64,000 bases of DNA from Candidatus Eiseniibacteriota bacterium. GTDB lineage: Bacteria > Orphanbacterota > Orphanbacteria > Orphanbacterales > Orphanbacteraceae. Of the stretch, positions 34,195 through 42,162 are shown piece by piece. The stretch covers positions 927,231-991,230 of the forward strand of contig JAJCZU010000004.1 in NCBI GenBank assembly GCA_029262235.1, in the 5' to 3' direction. The notes beneath the pieces are model-generated. The model worked only from the letters and a program-made list of their open reading frames with translations. It ran no database searches and was not told the DNA's origin. Position 1 is the first letter of the stretch, and each line of letters begins with the position of its first letter. Made by a program: the position numbers and the translations under genes.

Positions 34195-34662
34195 CTAGCT
34201 CGACGACAGAATGGTCTCGAGATTGTTCAGCACGTCGATGTGCGTGACGTTCTCCGTCGGATAGATGGCCGTGAAGTTCGCCTGCAGCTTGCTGTACAGT
34301 GCCGGGCGTTCTTCCGCGGGAACATCCAGGAGTACGGCCAGCGTGAACAGGTACTCGCCGCTTCCCTTCGAGATGTCCATGGCCAGATTGTCCATGTTGT
34401 CGCCCACGAAGTCATTCAGCTGCTTCGAGGCGACGAGAGCGGATGCCTTTTCACATTCGAGCGTACCCGAAGTGATGCCGAAGGTCTGGTTCCCGAACGT
34501 GCCGTTCGTGGTCGCGGCGCAGACCTGCGACAGGAGCCCGTCTTTGCCTTCCCAGGCGATCGTTCCGAGACCACATCCCGTGTTCGACCGACCGGCTTCG
34601 GCCAGTCCGCTGAAAGTCAGCGTTCCACAGATTGCAATGGCGAGTGCAAGACCATTTCTCAT
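34195..34662 (-). CDS. DUF3015 family exported protein
   Basis: A 155-residue protein with GGAGG 6-10 bases before ATG 34662. The signal peptide is residues 1-23 ('LTFSGLAEAG'). The mature N terminus 'NTGCGLGTIAWEGKDGLLSQ' followed by 'TNGTFGNQTFGITSGT' is characteristic of DUF3015 proteins, which are small periplasmic proteins of unknown role, with paired Cys probably forming a disulfide. It precedes the DUF4105 gene on the same strand with a 33-base gap. A candidate promoter lies at 34725-34753. Confidence 0.85.
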   Translation of the reverse strand: MRNGLALAIAICGTLTFSGLAEAGRSNTGCGLGTIAWEGKDGLLSQVCAATTNGTFGNQTFGITSGTLECEKASALVASKQLNDFVGDNMDNLAMDISKGSGEYLFTLAVLLDVPAEERPALYSKLQANFTAIYPTENVTHIDVLNNLETILSSS

Positions 34663-34724
34663 TGAGATCCTCCCGGGTGTTTCGGATGTTGGCGCCTCAC
34701 GGCGCACGGGTTGATACTCTTGGC

Positions 34725-34753
34725 AATATGCTGGAGGGGGCATGAACTTGCAA
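34725..34753 (-). promoter_or_regulatory. Candidate promoter of the DUF3015 gene
   Basis: Read on the minus strand: TTGCAA, a 17-base spacer and CATATT. The -35 and spacing are good and the -10 is mediocre. It lies 63 bases upstream of the ATG. Confidence 0.4.
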
Positions 34754-34842
34754 GCGAATTGTGGGGCGCTTCCGGGCGAGATACGCCCGGTTTCTGGCGC
34801 GTGCGGACGTCTCCTGCTAGACTTCGATCAGAGGGAGAACCC

Positions 34843-35346
34843 ATGTCGCACGTCCGGAGTTTCGCGCCGATCGCGGCGCCCGACGCCCGCGTTCTGATCC
34901 TCGGGTCGATGCCGGGGAAGGCGTCGCTCGAAGCGAATCAGTACTACGCTTTCGCGCAGAACCAGTTCTGGCCGATCATGGAAGCCGTGTACGGCGTCGC
35001 GGCCGATCTTCCCTACGAAGAGCGTTGCGCCGGATTGCTCGCGCAGCGAGTCGCCGTCTGGGACGTCATGAAAGCGTGCTTCCGTTCGACCAGTCTCGAT
35101 GCGGACATCGACGAGTCTTCGATCGTGCCGAACGATTTCGCCTCGTTCCTGGGCGATCATCCCGCGATCCGGGGCGTCTTCTTCAATGGAACGAGAGCCG
35201 AGAAAGCCTACAGAAAACACGTAATCCCGAGCCTGCCGGACGCGCTCTGCGAACTCCCTCTCGTGCGGCTGCCCTCGACGAGCCCGACTCATGCCTCACT
35301 GTCGTTTCAGCTCAAGCTGGACGAATGGGAAGGGAAACTGCGATGA
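34843..35346 (+). CDS. DNA-deoxyinosine/uracil glycosylase-like protein (Mug/UDG superfamily)
   Basis: A 167-residue protein of the UDG-like fold. 'VLILGSMPGKASLEANQYYA' holds the G-S-M-P-G motif I and 'RLPSTSPTHASLSFQ' is the C-terminal S-P-[TA]-H motif, as in the hypoxanthine-DNA glycosylase (HXDG) group. 'QNQFWPIMEAVYG' is another block of that group. It would excise deaminated bases (hypoxanthine or uracil). The start at 34843 follows GAGGGAGA. The stop overlaps the next start as ATGA, coupling it to an unrelated-looking dioxygenase-like membrane protein. Confidence 0.85.
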   Translation: MSHVRSFAPIAAPDARVLILGSMPGKASLEANQYYAFAQNQFWPIMEAVYGVAADLPYEERCAGLLAQRVAVWDVMKACFRSTSLDADIDESSIVPNDFASFLGDHPAIRGVFFNGTRAEKAYRKHVIPSLPDALCELPLVRLPSTSPTHASLSFQLKLDEWEGKLR

Positions 35347-36800
35347 CCGACCCCGCCCGCCTGCGCCCCCGGCTCATCCTGGCCGTCATTCTAATCGGAT
35401 TGCTGGTGATCTTCGTTCTCGAAAAAGCGGGGGGCGAGCCGCAGGCGCCCGGCACGCGGACGGCGGATCGCGAGAATCGCGAAGGGCGCGAGGATCGCGA
35501 GGAGATCGTCGGGCTCCCGTGCGAAGGGTGCGAGGCTGTGTTCGAGGGGATGCCGCCGGCCGTGTCGCTGGCTTCCCGCGCGCGCATTGCTCCGGCGGAT
35601 ACGCCCGGCGAGGCCATGCGCATCGAAGGCACCGTCTTCGACCGCGAAGGGCGGCCCGCCCCGGGAGTGATCGTCTACGCGTATCAAACCGACGCGGGCG
35701 GCATCTATCCGACGGACGACAGCATGCGTGGCAAAGCGGCGCATCGCCACGGCACGCTGCGAGGCTGGGCGGTTACGGACGGTGCGGGCGGCTATCGCTT
35801 CGACACGATCCGGCCGGCGGGATACCCCGGCACGAACATTCCCGCGCACGTGCACATGCACGTGATCGAACCCGGCCGCTGCACGTACTACATCGACGAC
35901 ATCATGTTCGAACGCGATCCGCGCCTTACTCCGGCGAACCGCGCCATGCTTGCCCACGGGCGGGCGGGGAACGGCATCGTGATGCCGTCGCGCGGAGAAG
36001 ACGGCATGGTTCTGGTCCGCCGCGACATCGTGCTCGGTGAAATGATCCCGGGCTATCCGGAGGCGGCCGGCGCGCAGGCGACACCCCCCGCCGGCGAGGC
36101 TCCCGCCGCCGGCACAGCACCCGCGGCCCTTTCGACACCAGCCCTGCTCTACGAGCGCGCGCGCACGCTCTCGCTCGGGCTCTCGCTCGACGCCGCGATC
36201 CACGCGCTCCGTGCCGCGTTCGCGGCGGGCTACGAAACGCCGATGCAGGTAGTGACCGACTCGCGCCTGTTCTCGCTGATCGCCGATCCGGAGATGCGGC
36301 CGCTGCTGCGGGATGCGCTGCGCGATCATGCGCGCGAAAGCGTGGCCACGATGGTGTCGCCGGAGGAGCCGGGCGCCGTGCTCGCCTTCCAGGGCATTGT
36401 CGTGGACGAGAGGACGGGGGAGCCGGTGGCGGGCGCCCGCGTCGAGCTGGCGCAGGCGGACGCGATGGGGCTCTACGCGATGCAGACGGCAGCGTGGAAT
36501 CCGCGCCTGTTCGCGTATCTCCGCACGGCGGCCGACGGTTCGTTCCGGGTGCGCACGATTCACCCGGCCGCTTACAAAGACGATGAGGGCGCCCTGGTCC
36601 CTTCGCACATTCACTTTTCGATCATGGCCGACGGGTACCGGCCTTACGACTCGGAAACCCCTCTGGACGACGATCCCCTGCTTGTCGACAACGCGCGCGA
36701 GGAAGCGATGCGCGAAGGCCTGCCCGTAACGCGGGTGGAAGTCGTGGACGGAATCGCGACCGGCACGGTGCGCATCCCGCTGCAGGCGGTCGGCCGCTGA
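35343..36800 (+). CDS. Membrane-anchored protein with two tandem intradiol-dioxygenase-like domains
   Basis: A 485-residue protein. One N-terminal helix ('LILAVILIGLLVIFVLE', about 10-26) anchors it, and the rest is outside the cytosol. Domain one, about residues 75-215, has the intradiol ring-cleavage core 'GTVFDREGRPAPGVIVYAYQ', 'GIYPTDD' and 'RPAGYPGTNIPAHVHMHVIE', whose Tyr and two His resemble the Fe(III) ligands. Domain two, about 350-480, repeats the design ('GIVVDERTGEPVAGARVELA', 'PSHIHFSIMADGYRPYD'), but its motif has the single pattern H-I-H-F. An Ala/Pro linker and a helical region join them. Whether either domain is catalytic is unknown. Confidence 0.78.
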   Translation: MTDPARLRPRLILAVILIGLLVIFVLEKAGGEPQAPGTRTADRENREGREDREEIVGLPCEGCEAVFEGMPPAVSLASRARIAPADTPGEAMRIEGTVFDREGRPAPGVIVYAYQTDAGGIYPTDDSMRGKAAHRHGTLRGWAVTDGAGGYRFDTIRPAGYPGTNIPAHVHMHVIEPGRCTYYIDDIMFERDPRLTPANRAMLAHGRAGNGIVMPSRGEDGMVLVRRDIVLGEMIPGYPEAAGAQATPPAGEAPAAGTAPAALSTPALLYERARTLSLGLSLDAAIHALRAAFAAGYETPMQVVTDSRLFSLIADPEMRPLLRDALRDHARESVATMVSPEEPGAVLAFQGIVVDERTGEPVAGARVELAQADAMGLYAMQTAAWNPRLFAYLRTAADGSFRVRTIHPAAYKDDEGALVPSHIHFSIMADGYRPYDSETPLDDDPLLVDNAREEAMREGLPVTRVEVVDGIATGTVRIPLQAVGR

Positions 36801-36813
36801 CGATCGATTGACG

Positions 36814-36889
36814 GCACGCTATCTGGTATCGGGCGGGCCATCCGGTATCGGCCCCGTCCTCTGGTATCGGGCACGCCATCTGGTATGAT
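36814..36889. repeat. Four tandem 19-base repeats upstream of the LysE gene
   Basis: Units of 19 bases start at 36814, 36833, 36852 and 36871. The consensus is near GCACGCCATCTGGTATCGG. The first three end in GGTATCGG and the fourth in GGTATGAT. They fill the 134-base gap before the LysE gene and could be an operator array. Confidence 0.8.
36881..36889 (+). promoter_or_regulatory. Extended -10 promoter formed by the last tandem repeat
   Basis: TGG-TATGAT is an extended -10 (TGnTATGAT) created where the fourth repeat unit departs from the others. No -35 match lies 17 bases upstream, as is usual for extended -10 promoters. Transcription would start near 36896, about 39 bases before the LysE ATG. 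Confidence 0.45.
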
Positions 36890-36934
36890 GTTGAGCGATA
36901 CACTTCTTTCAACTTCAAGGAAGGATTGTTACGC

Positions 36935-37552
36935 ATGGACTCTCAGATTGTCGCTTTCGTTCTCGTCGCTGCTGCCCTAACGATCACACCGGGCGCGGAT
37001 ACACTGCTCGTCATCAAGAACGCCCTTCGGAACGGCCGGAATGCCGGCTGGGCCACGATGCTCGGGATCCTGAGCGGCACGCTTGTCCACGCCGTCCTCT
37101 CCGCGATCGGACTGTCCATCATTCTCATGCAGTCCGCGCTGGCGTTCCAGGCCGTCAAGATCCTCGGCGCCGGTTATCTTGTGTGGCTCGGCGTGCAGGC
37201 GATTCGAACGAGCAGGGATCCTGTCGGCGACGTCATGTCGCGCTCAGGTACCTCGTTCCGGAGTTCGTTTCGCGAAGGCCTCGTGACAAACGTTTTGAAC
37301 CCAAAAGTCGCCATCTTTTATCTGGCGTTTCTGCCGCAGTTCATTTCGCCGGGAGACCCCGTTCTCGCGAAGTCGATTCTCCTCGCTCTCATTCATAACG
37401 CGATGGGCGTCGTGTGGCTCGGCGGACTCTCGATCGTTGTCGGGCGCGGAGGGGAGTGGGTACGGCGCCCGTCGGTCCGTACGGCGATCGCGCGCGTGTC
37501 CGGCGCCATGCTGATCGGGCTCGGTGTGCGGCTCGCGCTCGAAGAGCGCTGA
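36935..37552 (+). CDS. LysE/RhtB family amino-acid exporter
   Basis: A 205-residue inner-membrane protein with six helices. The start at 36935 is preferred over an upstream TTG at 36926, since the ribosome site GGAAGG is too close to the latter. 'VAAALTITPGADTLLVIKNA' is the LysE signature near TM1, and 'GLVTNVLNPKVAIFYLAFLP' the paired motif with the conserved N-P-K. Known members export lysine, threonine, homoserine or related metabolites; the substrate cannot be told. It is preceded by tandem 19-base repeats that may control it, and followed by a VOC-family gene. Confidence 0.92.
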   Translation: MDSQIVAFVLVAAALTITPGADTLLVIKNALRNGRNAGWATMLGILSGTLVHAVLSAIGLSIILMQSALAFQAVKILGAGYLVWLGVQAIRTSRDPVGDVMSRSGTSFRSSFREGLVTNVLNPKVAIFYLAFLPQFISPGDPVLAKSILLALIHNAMGVVWLGGLSIVVGRGGEWVRRPSVRTAIARVSGAMLIGLGVRLALEER

Positions 37553-37594
37553 CCCTGAGATCGCCGGCTCGAAACGGCCCGGCAGGAGGTTGTT

Positions 37595-37954
37595 TTGCGT
37601 ATCAATTATGCGATCGTTTTCGTAACTGACATGGCGGCTTCCGTTGCTTTCTACCGTGATGTAGTCGGCTTGCCCCTGCGGTTCGAGTCCCCTCACTGGA
37701 CCGAGTTCGAAACGGAAGGCGCGACGCTGGCCCTGCATGTCGGAGAAGGGGAGAAACGCGATGTCGACGGGCCGCGTGAGCTTCCCGGCACCTGTCGGAC
37801 GGGCCTGGAGGTACCGAGCCTCGACGATTTTCACGCGCGCATGATCGCGCACGAAGTACGATGCCTGCAGGAGCCCACGATGACCTTCGGCGCCCGAATC
37901 GCGCTCTACGCGGATCCCGACGGGCTGCCGCTCGGAGTCAGTGAGCCGCGCTGA
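37595..37954 (+). CDS. VOC (glyoxalase/bleomycin-resistance) family protein
   Basis: A 119-residue single VOC module with beta-alpha-beta-beta-beta halves: 'YAIVFVTDMAASVAFYRDVV' and 'CRTGLEVPSLDDFHARMIAH'. The TTG start has GGAGG 6 bases upstream. Metal-ligand type residues are visible as Glu/His candidates ('TEFETEGATLALHV'), and the C terminus 'IALYADPDGLPLGVSE' is typical. Members act as lyases, dioxygenases or binding proteins, so the activity is undetermined. It probably shares a transcript with LysE. Confidence 0.9.
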   Translation: MRINYAIVFVTDMAASVAFYRDVVGLPLRFESPHWTEFETEGATLALHVGEGEKRDVDGPRELPGTCRTGLEVPSLDDFHARMIAHEVRCLQEPTMTFGARIALYADPDGLPLGVSEPR

Positions 37955-38037
37955 TTCCCGGAAGCCCGACTGAAGCCGGGACCGGACCAGTCAGGAATCG
38001 ATCGATCTGAACCTGCCACATGAACCGGGAGGCTCCC

Positions 38038-38943
38038 ATGACCGCGATCGCATGGCCTAAGAAGACCCGCGAACTCCACAATCACCATTTCGACTCGACG
38101 ATCTGGAACGATTTCAAGTTTCGCGACGACGACATCGTCATTTCGACCTACGCGAAAGCGGGCACGACGTGGATGCAGCAGATCGTTTCGCAGCTGCTGT
38201 TCGACGGCGCAAAGGATCTCGAAGTAGCGGAGATGTCCCCGTGGGTCGACCTCCGCGTGCCGCCGAAGGAAGTGAAGCTGCCCATGCTCGAAGCGCTCGA
38301 GCACCGGCGCTTCATCAAGACGCATCTGCCGGTCGACGCGCTCGTGTTCTCGCCGAAAGCGAAGTACATCTATATAGGGCGCGACGGGCGCGATGTCGTC
38401 TGGAGCATGTACAATCACCACGCGAACGCGAACGAGGTATGGTACGGGGCGCTGAACGATACGCCGGGGCGCGTCGGACCTCCGATCGAGCCGCCGCCGG
38501 ACGACATTCACGAGTACTGGAATGACTGGATGGCGAAAGACGGGCACCCGTTCTGGCCGTTCTGGGACAACGCGCGCAGCTGGTGGGCCATTCGCGACCT
38601 GCCGAACGTGCTGTTCGTCCATTTCGGCAATCTGAAAAGGGACATGCCGGGCGAGATTCGTAAAATCGCGCAGTTCCTCGACATCCCGATCAACGAGGCG
38701 AACTGGGATGCCATTCTCGAGCACTGCTCGTTCGACTACATGAAGGCAAACGCGACGAAGTCCGTGCCGCTGGGCGGGGCGTTCTGGGACGCGGGCGCGA
38801 AGGTCTTCATCAACAAGGGCGTGAACGGGCGCTGGACCGATACGCTGACGAAAGCGGATTCGGCCGAGTACGAAGCGCGCGCGGTAAAGGAACTGGGCGC
38901 GGCGGGCGCGCGCTGGTTTGCTACGGGCGAGGGAATGGAATAG
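38038..38943 (+). CDS. PAPS-dependent sulfotransferase
   Basis: A 301-residue cytosolic-type sulfotransferase. The 5'-phosphosulfate loop is 'TYAKAGTTWMQQI' (38-50), the 3'-phosphate motif is 'IYIGRDGRDVVWSMYNH' (111-127), and 'NKGVNGRWTDTLT' near the C terminus is the RKGxxGDWK-like motif. K94-T95-H96 in 'FIKTHLP' supplies the catalytic base. The start at 38038 follows GGGAGG. Such enzymes move sulfate from PAPS to hydroxyls or amines on small metabolites or lipids. It links to the PAPS-producing ATP sulfurylase/APS kinase genes at 50.6-53.8 kb. No partner gene adjoins it; a carbonic anhydrase follows. Confidence 0.92.
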   Translation: MTAIAWPKKTRELHNHHFDSTIWNDFKFRDDDIVISTYAKAGTTWMQQIVSQLLFDGAKDLEVAEMSPWVDLRVPPKEVKLPMLEALEHRRFIKTHLPVDALVFSPKAKYIYIGRDGRDVVWSMYNHHANANEVWYGALNDTPGRVGPPIEPPPDDIHEYWNDWMAKDGHPFWPFWDNARSWWAIRDLPNVLFVHFGNLKRDMPGEIRKIAQFLDIPINEANWDAILEHCSFDYMKANATKSVPLGGAFWDAGAKVFINKGVNGRWTDTLTKADSAEYEARAVKELGAAGARWFATGEGME

Positions 38944-38995
38944 CAGGCGACAAACAGGGAGACGAGATGCGATCCACGCCCACGAAAGGCAAAGC

Positions 38996-39610
38996 ATGAT
39001 ACCGGCCGCGGAAGCGCTGGAACGACTGCGCAATGGGAACCGGCGTTTCGTAACGGAAAAGACATCCCGCGATTCGGGCAGTACGCGCTCGAGACGTGAC
39101 GAGCTCATGTCCGGCCAGACGCCGTTCGCCGTGATCCTCGGCTGCTCCGATTCGCGCGTGCCCGCCGAGATCGTATTCGATCAGGGGCTCGGTGACCTGT
39201 TCGTGATTCGCGTGGCCGGCAATATCGTGGCGCCCTCGCTGATCGGGAGCGTCGAGTTTGCGGTCGACCTCTTCGACACGAGACTTGTCGTCGTGCTGGG
39301 ACATACGGAGTGCGGGGCGGTGACGGCGACGCTGGAAGAGCTTCGCCGCCCGACAGAGGAGCGATCGCCGAACCTGCAGTCGATTGTCGACCGGATCGTG
39401 CCGTCAGTCGAGGATCTGCTGGAAGACGGCATCGAGCGCACGCCCGAAGAACTTCTCGACGCGGCCGTGCGGGCGAATATTCATGCTTCGGTCGAAGGGC
39501 TGCGACACGGGTCGGAGCTGCTCGAAGCGGAACTCGACAATCACCACTTGAAGATCGTCGGGGCGGAGTACTCGCTGGAAACCGGATTAGTCGATTTTTT
39601 TGATGTATAA
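38996..39610 (+). CDS. Beta-carbonic anhydrase
   Basis: A 204-residue zinc enzyme interconverting CO2 and bicarbonate. The zinc ligands C50, H103 and C106 are seen in 'VILGCSDSRVPAE' and 'LGHTECGAV', and the catalytic D52/R54 dyad sits in C-S-D-S-R. The start at 38996 is the first ATG in frame after the sulfotransferase. It is a normal clade C/D beta-type length. Downstream a GTCGG/CCGAC hairpin (39620-39637) separates it from the convergent kinase. Confidence 0.94.
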   Translation: MIPAAEALERLRNGNRRFVTEKTSRDSGSTRSRRDELMSGQTPFAVILGCSDSRVPAEIVFDQGLGDLFVIRVAGNIVAPSLIGSVEFAVDLFDTRLVVVLGHTECGAVTATLEELRRPTEERSPNLQSIVDRIVPSVEDLLEDGIERTPEELLDAAVRANIHASVEGLRHGSELLEAELDNHHLKIVGAEYSLETGLVDFFDV

Positions 39611-39640
39611 ATGGATGACGTCGGGAACGGTTCCGACTGC

Positions 39641-40225
39641 TTAGCTCTTGTTCGCTTCCACGAGTTCCGGAAACTGCTTCTTGACCCAGTGCTCGACCTG
39701 ATCGCGCAGATCCTGCAGGGTGCCGTCGTTATTCATCGTAGACTGCGAAAGCGCCGCGGCTTTGTCGATCCCGAAGATTTTCTCTTCGCGTTCGTCGTGC
39801 TCGCGCATTTCATCGATCGATTTCGGGTCCCGCGCGGTCCCGCGCCCCATCGCCCTCTTCAGGCGCTCATCGTCGTCGGAAACGATCACGTTTACGAGAA
39901 AGAAGCGCTCGCCGTAGCGGTCGAGCAGTGTCTTGGCGTCGAGATACGTACGGATTCCCGTGACGACCGTGAACGGGGCGTCCGACTCATCGATCCGATC
40001 GCACACGATGCGGATGAAGTAGTCTTTCCCGTACTGCTCGAAATACTGCGCGGAAATTCCGTTCAAATTCGAACGGGTCGGCTCGATTCCCTTTTCCTTC
40101 GCGATATCGCGGACGATGTCGCCCATGGAAATGCTGGGAACGCCGTACTTGGCCGCGATCATGTCGAGAATCGTGTCTTTGCCGGAGCCGTTCTTACCAA
40201 CGGCGCCGATCACCTTCTGGTCCAT
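39641..40225 (-). CDS. P-loop nucleoside/nucleotide kinase-like protein
   Basis: A 194-residue protein with an intact Walker A 'GAVGKNGSGKDTILDMIA' and the AMP-kinase-like 'PSISMGDIVRDIAKEKGIEP'. This pattern is found in AAA-type (archaeal dephospho-CoA kinase-like) and (d)NMP kinases. 'VTGIRTYLDAKTL' and 'VIVSDDDERLKRAMGRG' add the NMP-binding and lid regions. Substrate is not determined. Its ribosome site CGAGGAG lies upstream of the ATG. The 50-base gap to the GT2 gene has no feature beyond this site. Confidence 0.78.
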   Translation of the reverse strand: MDQKVIGAVGKNGSGKDTILDMIAAKYGVPSISMGDIVRDIAKEKGIEPTRSNLNGISAQYFEQYGKDYFIRIVCDRIDESDAPFTVVTGIRTYLDAKTLLDRYGERFFLVNVIVSDDDERLKRAMGRGTARDPKSIDEMREHDEREEKIFGIDKAAALSQSTMNNDGTLQDLRDQVEHWVKKQFPELVEANKS

Positions 40226-40275
40226 GCGTTAAAACTCCTCGATTGGACGGCCGGTAAGGCCAAACGGGAAGTGTA

Positions 40276-41295
40276 TCACTTATCGCGGGCGGATACGACA
40301 GGCGAATCGACCTCGGGCGCGAGCCCGGGAACGAGGCGCGCAAGGAGCTCCATGGAGCCCGCGCGGAGGGCGGCGAGGCCGAGTGTGACCCCGAGCACGT
40401 AATCGATTCCGAGAAACGGAAAGAAGTCGAGCGGGCGCCGTTTCAGCACCAGAATCCAGAAATCCGCGTTGGCTGCCAGGTAGGCGAGCAGAAGCGCGCC
40501 TCCCGCGATCGCTGCCGGCGGATAGAGGGGGCTCAGCAGGAACGCGGGCACCGAGGCGAACGCCGCGAGGCGCGAAAAGCCGCGGCGGCGTGTATGGAGA
40601 TAGTTGTCGAATCTCTTGTGCCGGAAGAAAAGCCGCACCCAGAGCGCGCCGCGATCGAAATGATCCTTGATATTGCGCCTCAGCGTGCTCGGAAACTCGT
40701 GCCGCACGACCACGCGCCGGTTCAGATAGATCTGGGTCTGTTGCGTAATACGGCGTCCGAGCTCGAGATCTTCCATGCTCGGCCGCGTGAACGATTCGTC
40801 GAAGCCGCCGAGCGATAGAAAGAGCTCGCGCCGGATCGCGGTCTTTGCCGCCCATAAGAGACTGACCGCGCTGATCTCATCGTGATTCTGATAGAAAGAG
40901 AAGCATTGCAGCGCTTTGTAGCGGGGCAGCAGCCCCTGGTTGACCGGCTCGGACGAATACACGCCGATCATGGCGTGGCGGTCGGGATGCGCCTCAAAAA
41001 ATCGTTCGACTTCCAGCAGGGAGCCCGGTTCGAGCACGACGTCGTCGTCGAGGAACAGCAGGATGTCGCCGCTCGCGAGGCGCGCGCCCAGATTGCGGGC
41101 CGTGGCGGGGCCCGACTGCCGCGGCGTACGCGCGATCCGGATCGCAAAACGCGCGGCGGTTTCCTTGAGGCATTCGCTCGAAGAATCGTCGACCACGAGG
41201 ATTTCCTTTTCCTCGACGCCGGATTCCGCAATAGACTGGAGCAGTCGTTCCAGTTTATGGCCCGGATTATGGGTCGGAATGATGATCGAGATCAC
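40276..41295 (-). CDS. Glycosyltransferase family 2 membrane-associated protein
   Basis: A 339-residue GT-A enzyme. 'ISIIIPTHNPGHKLERLLQS' opens the fold, D-D is in 'VVDDSSS', the metal-binding D-x-D appears as 'LFLDDDVVLEPGS', and 'FTRPSMEDLELGRR' carries the catalytic-base region. Two or three hydrophobic helices near the C terminus ('FASVPAFLLSPLYPPAA', 'AGGALLLAYLAANADFW') anchor it. Probably makes a surface polysaccharide or lipid-linked sugar. It is divergent from the methyltransferase gene, so the 57-base gap may hold two promoters. Confidence 0.9.
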   Translation of the reverse strand: MISIIIPTHNPGHKLERLLQSIAESGVEEKEILVVDDSSSECLKETAARFAIRIARTPRQSGPATARNLGARLASGDILLFLDDDVVLEPGSLLEVERFFEAHPDRHAMIGVYSSEPVNQGLLPRYKALQCFSFYQNHDEISAVSLLWAAKTAIRRELFLSLGGFDESFTRPSMEDLELGRRITQQTQIYLNRRVVVRHEFPSTLRRNIKDHFDRGALWVRLFFRHKRFDNYLHTRRRGFSRLAAFASVPAFLLSPLYPPAAIAGGALLLAYLAANADFWILVLKRRPLDFFPFLGIDYVLGVTLGLAALRAGSMELLARLVPGLAPEVDSPVVSARDK

Positions 41296-41352
41296 GAGCA
41301 GGTTACCTCCGGGCCAGACGATACGCGGGTTTCACGAGGGCGGGCAAGGGAA

Positions 41353-42162
41353 ATGTCGGACGAACTCGGCAGACAATACTGGGATTCCGTGGCAGACGCG
41401 ATGCAGGGGCGGTATCACCTCGACCCGGTGATGGCGGAGCATAAACGTCGTATTCACCTCGACTTGCTGCGGGAGTGGCTGCCGGGAGAGCGACTTGCGG
41501 GCGCCCGCATTCTCAAAACGGACGTCTTCGAGGAGGCGCACGGACCGGACCAGGTTCTGCTCGACTGGCCCGGCAATTCGAATGCGTCCGTCGTCGCGAT
41601 GGACCTTTCGCCTCGCATGTGCGCGCTGGCACGCGACCGGATGCGGGAGGGCGGGCGGGCTGTCGCCGTGACAGCCGCCGACAACCGGGCGCTTCCGTTT
41701 CGCGACGGCACTTTCGATGTCGTTTACAGCTGTTCGACGCTCGACCATTTCGAAAGCATCGGTGATCTCATGGCGGGCCTGCGCGAAACCGCACGCGTGG
41801 TCGCTCCGGGCGGGGCGCTCCTGCTGACGCTCGACAATCCCGAAACGCGCTTCTATCCGCTTGTCCGCACGCTCGAACGGCGCGGTCTCGTGCAGTTCAA
41901 ACTCGGCGAAACTCTGCCCGGCGATGAAATTGCGAAGAAGGCGAACGAACTCGGACTGTCGCTTGAGAAACTGCGCCCGATCTATCACGTGCCGCGCGTT
42001 CTCGTGACAGCGGCGCTTCGTGCGGCGCGCGTCGTTCCCGGAAACGCGCTCCCGAACCGCATCGGGCGGTGGCTCGTCGCAGCCGAAGTGAAGGGCTGCA
42101 CGCGCCGCGATCGAAAAACCGCGTGGTACACGGCCGCGCTTCTGCGCAAGGGGATGACGTAA
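41353..42162 (+). CDS. SAM-dependent class I methyltransferase
   Basis: A 269-residue protein. The SAM motif I region is unusual ('GARILKTDVFEEAHG' in place of a G-x-G-x-G loop), but the later blocks are standard: 'VVAMDLSPRMCALARDRM', 'AVTAADNRALPFRDGTFDVV', 'SCSTLDHFES' and 'RETARVVAPGGALLLTLDN'. This points to a small-molecule methyltransferase of the UbiE/Coq5 type. The stop overlaps the following TPR membrane gene as TAATG. Target is unknown; the pair next to a GT2 suggests glycan or lipid modification. Confidence 0.85.
   Translation: MSDELGRQYWDSVADAMQGRYHLDPVMAEHKRRIHLDLLREWLPGERLAGARILKTDVFEEAHGPDQVLLDWPGNSNASVVAMDLSPRMCALARDRMREGGRAVAVTAADNRALPFRDGTFDVVYSCSTLDHFESIGDLMAGLRETARVVAPGGALLLTLDNPETRFYPLVRTLERRGLVQFKLGETLPGDEIAKKANELGLSLEKLRPIYHVPRVLVTAALRAARVVPGNALPNRIGRWLVAAEVKGCTRRDRKTAWYTAALLRKGMT

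Noticed and set aside
36814..36889. Short tandem repeats as a CRISPR array
   Set aside because: The units are contiguous with no spacers and no cas genes are near.
37675..37700. GGTTCGAGTCCC-like motif resembling a tRNA T-arm
   Set aside because: It lies within the VOC gene and no acceptor or anticodon arms can be folded around it.
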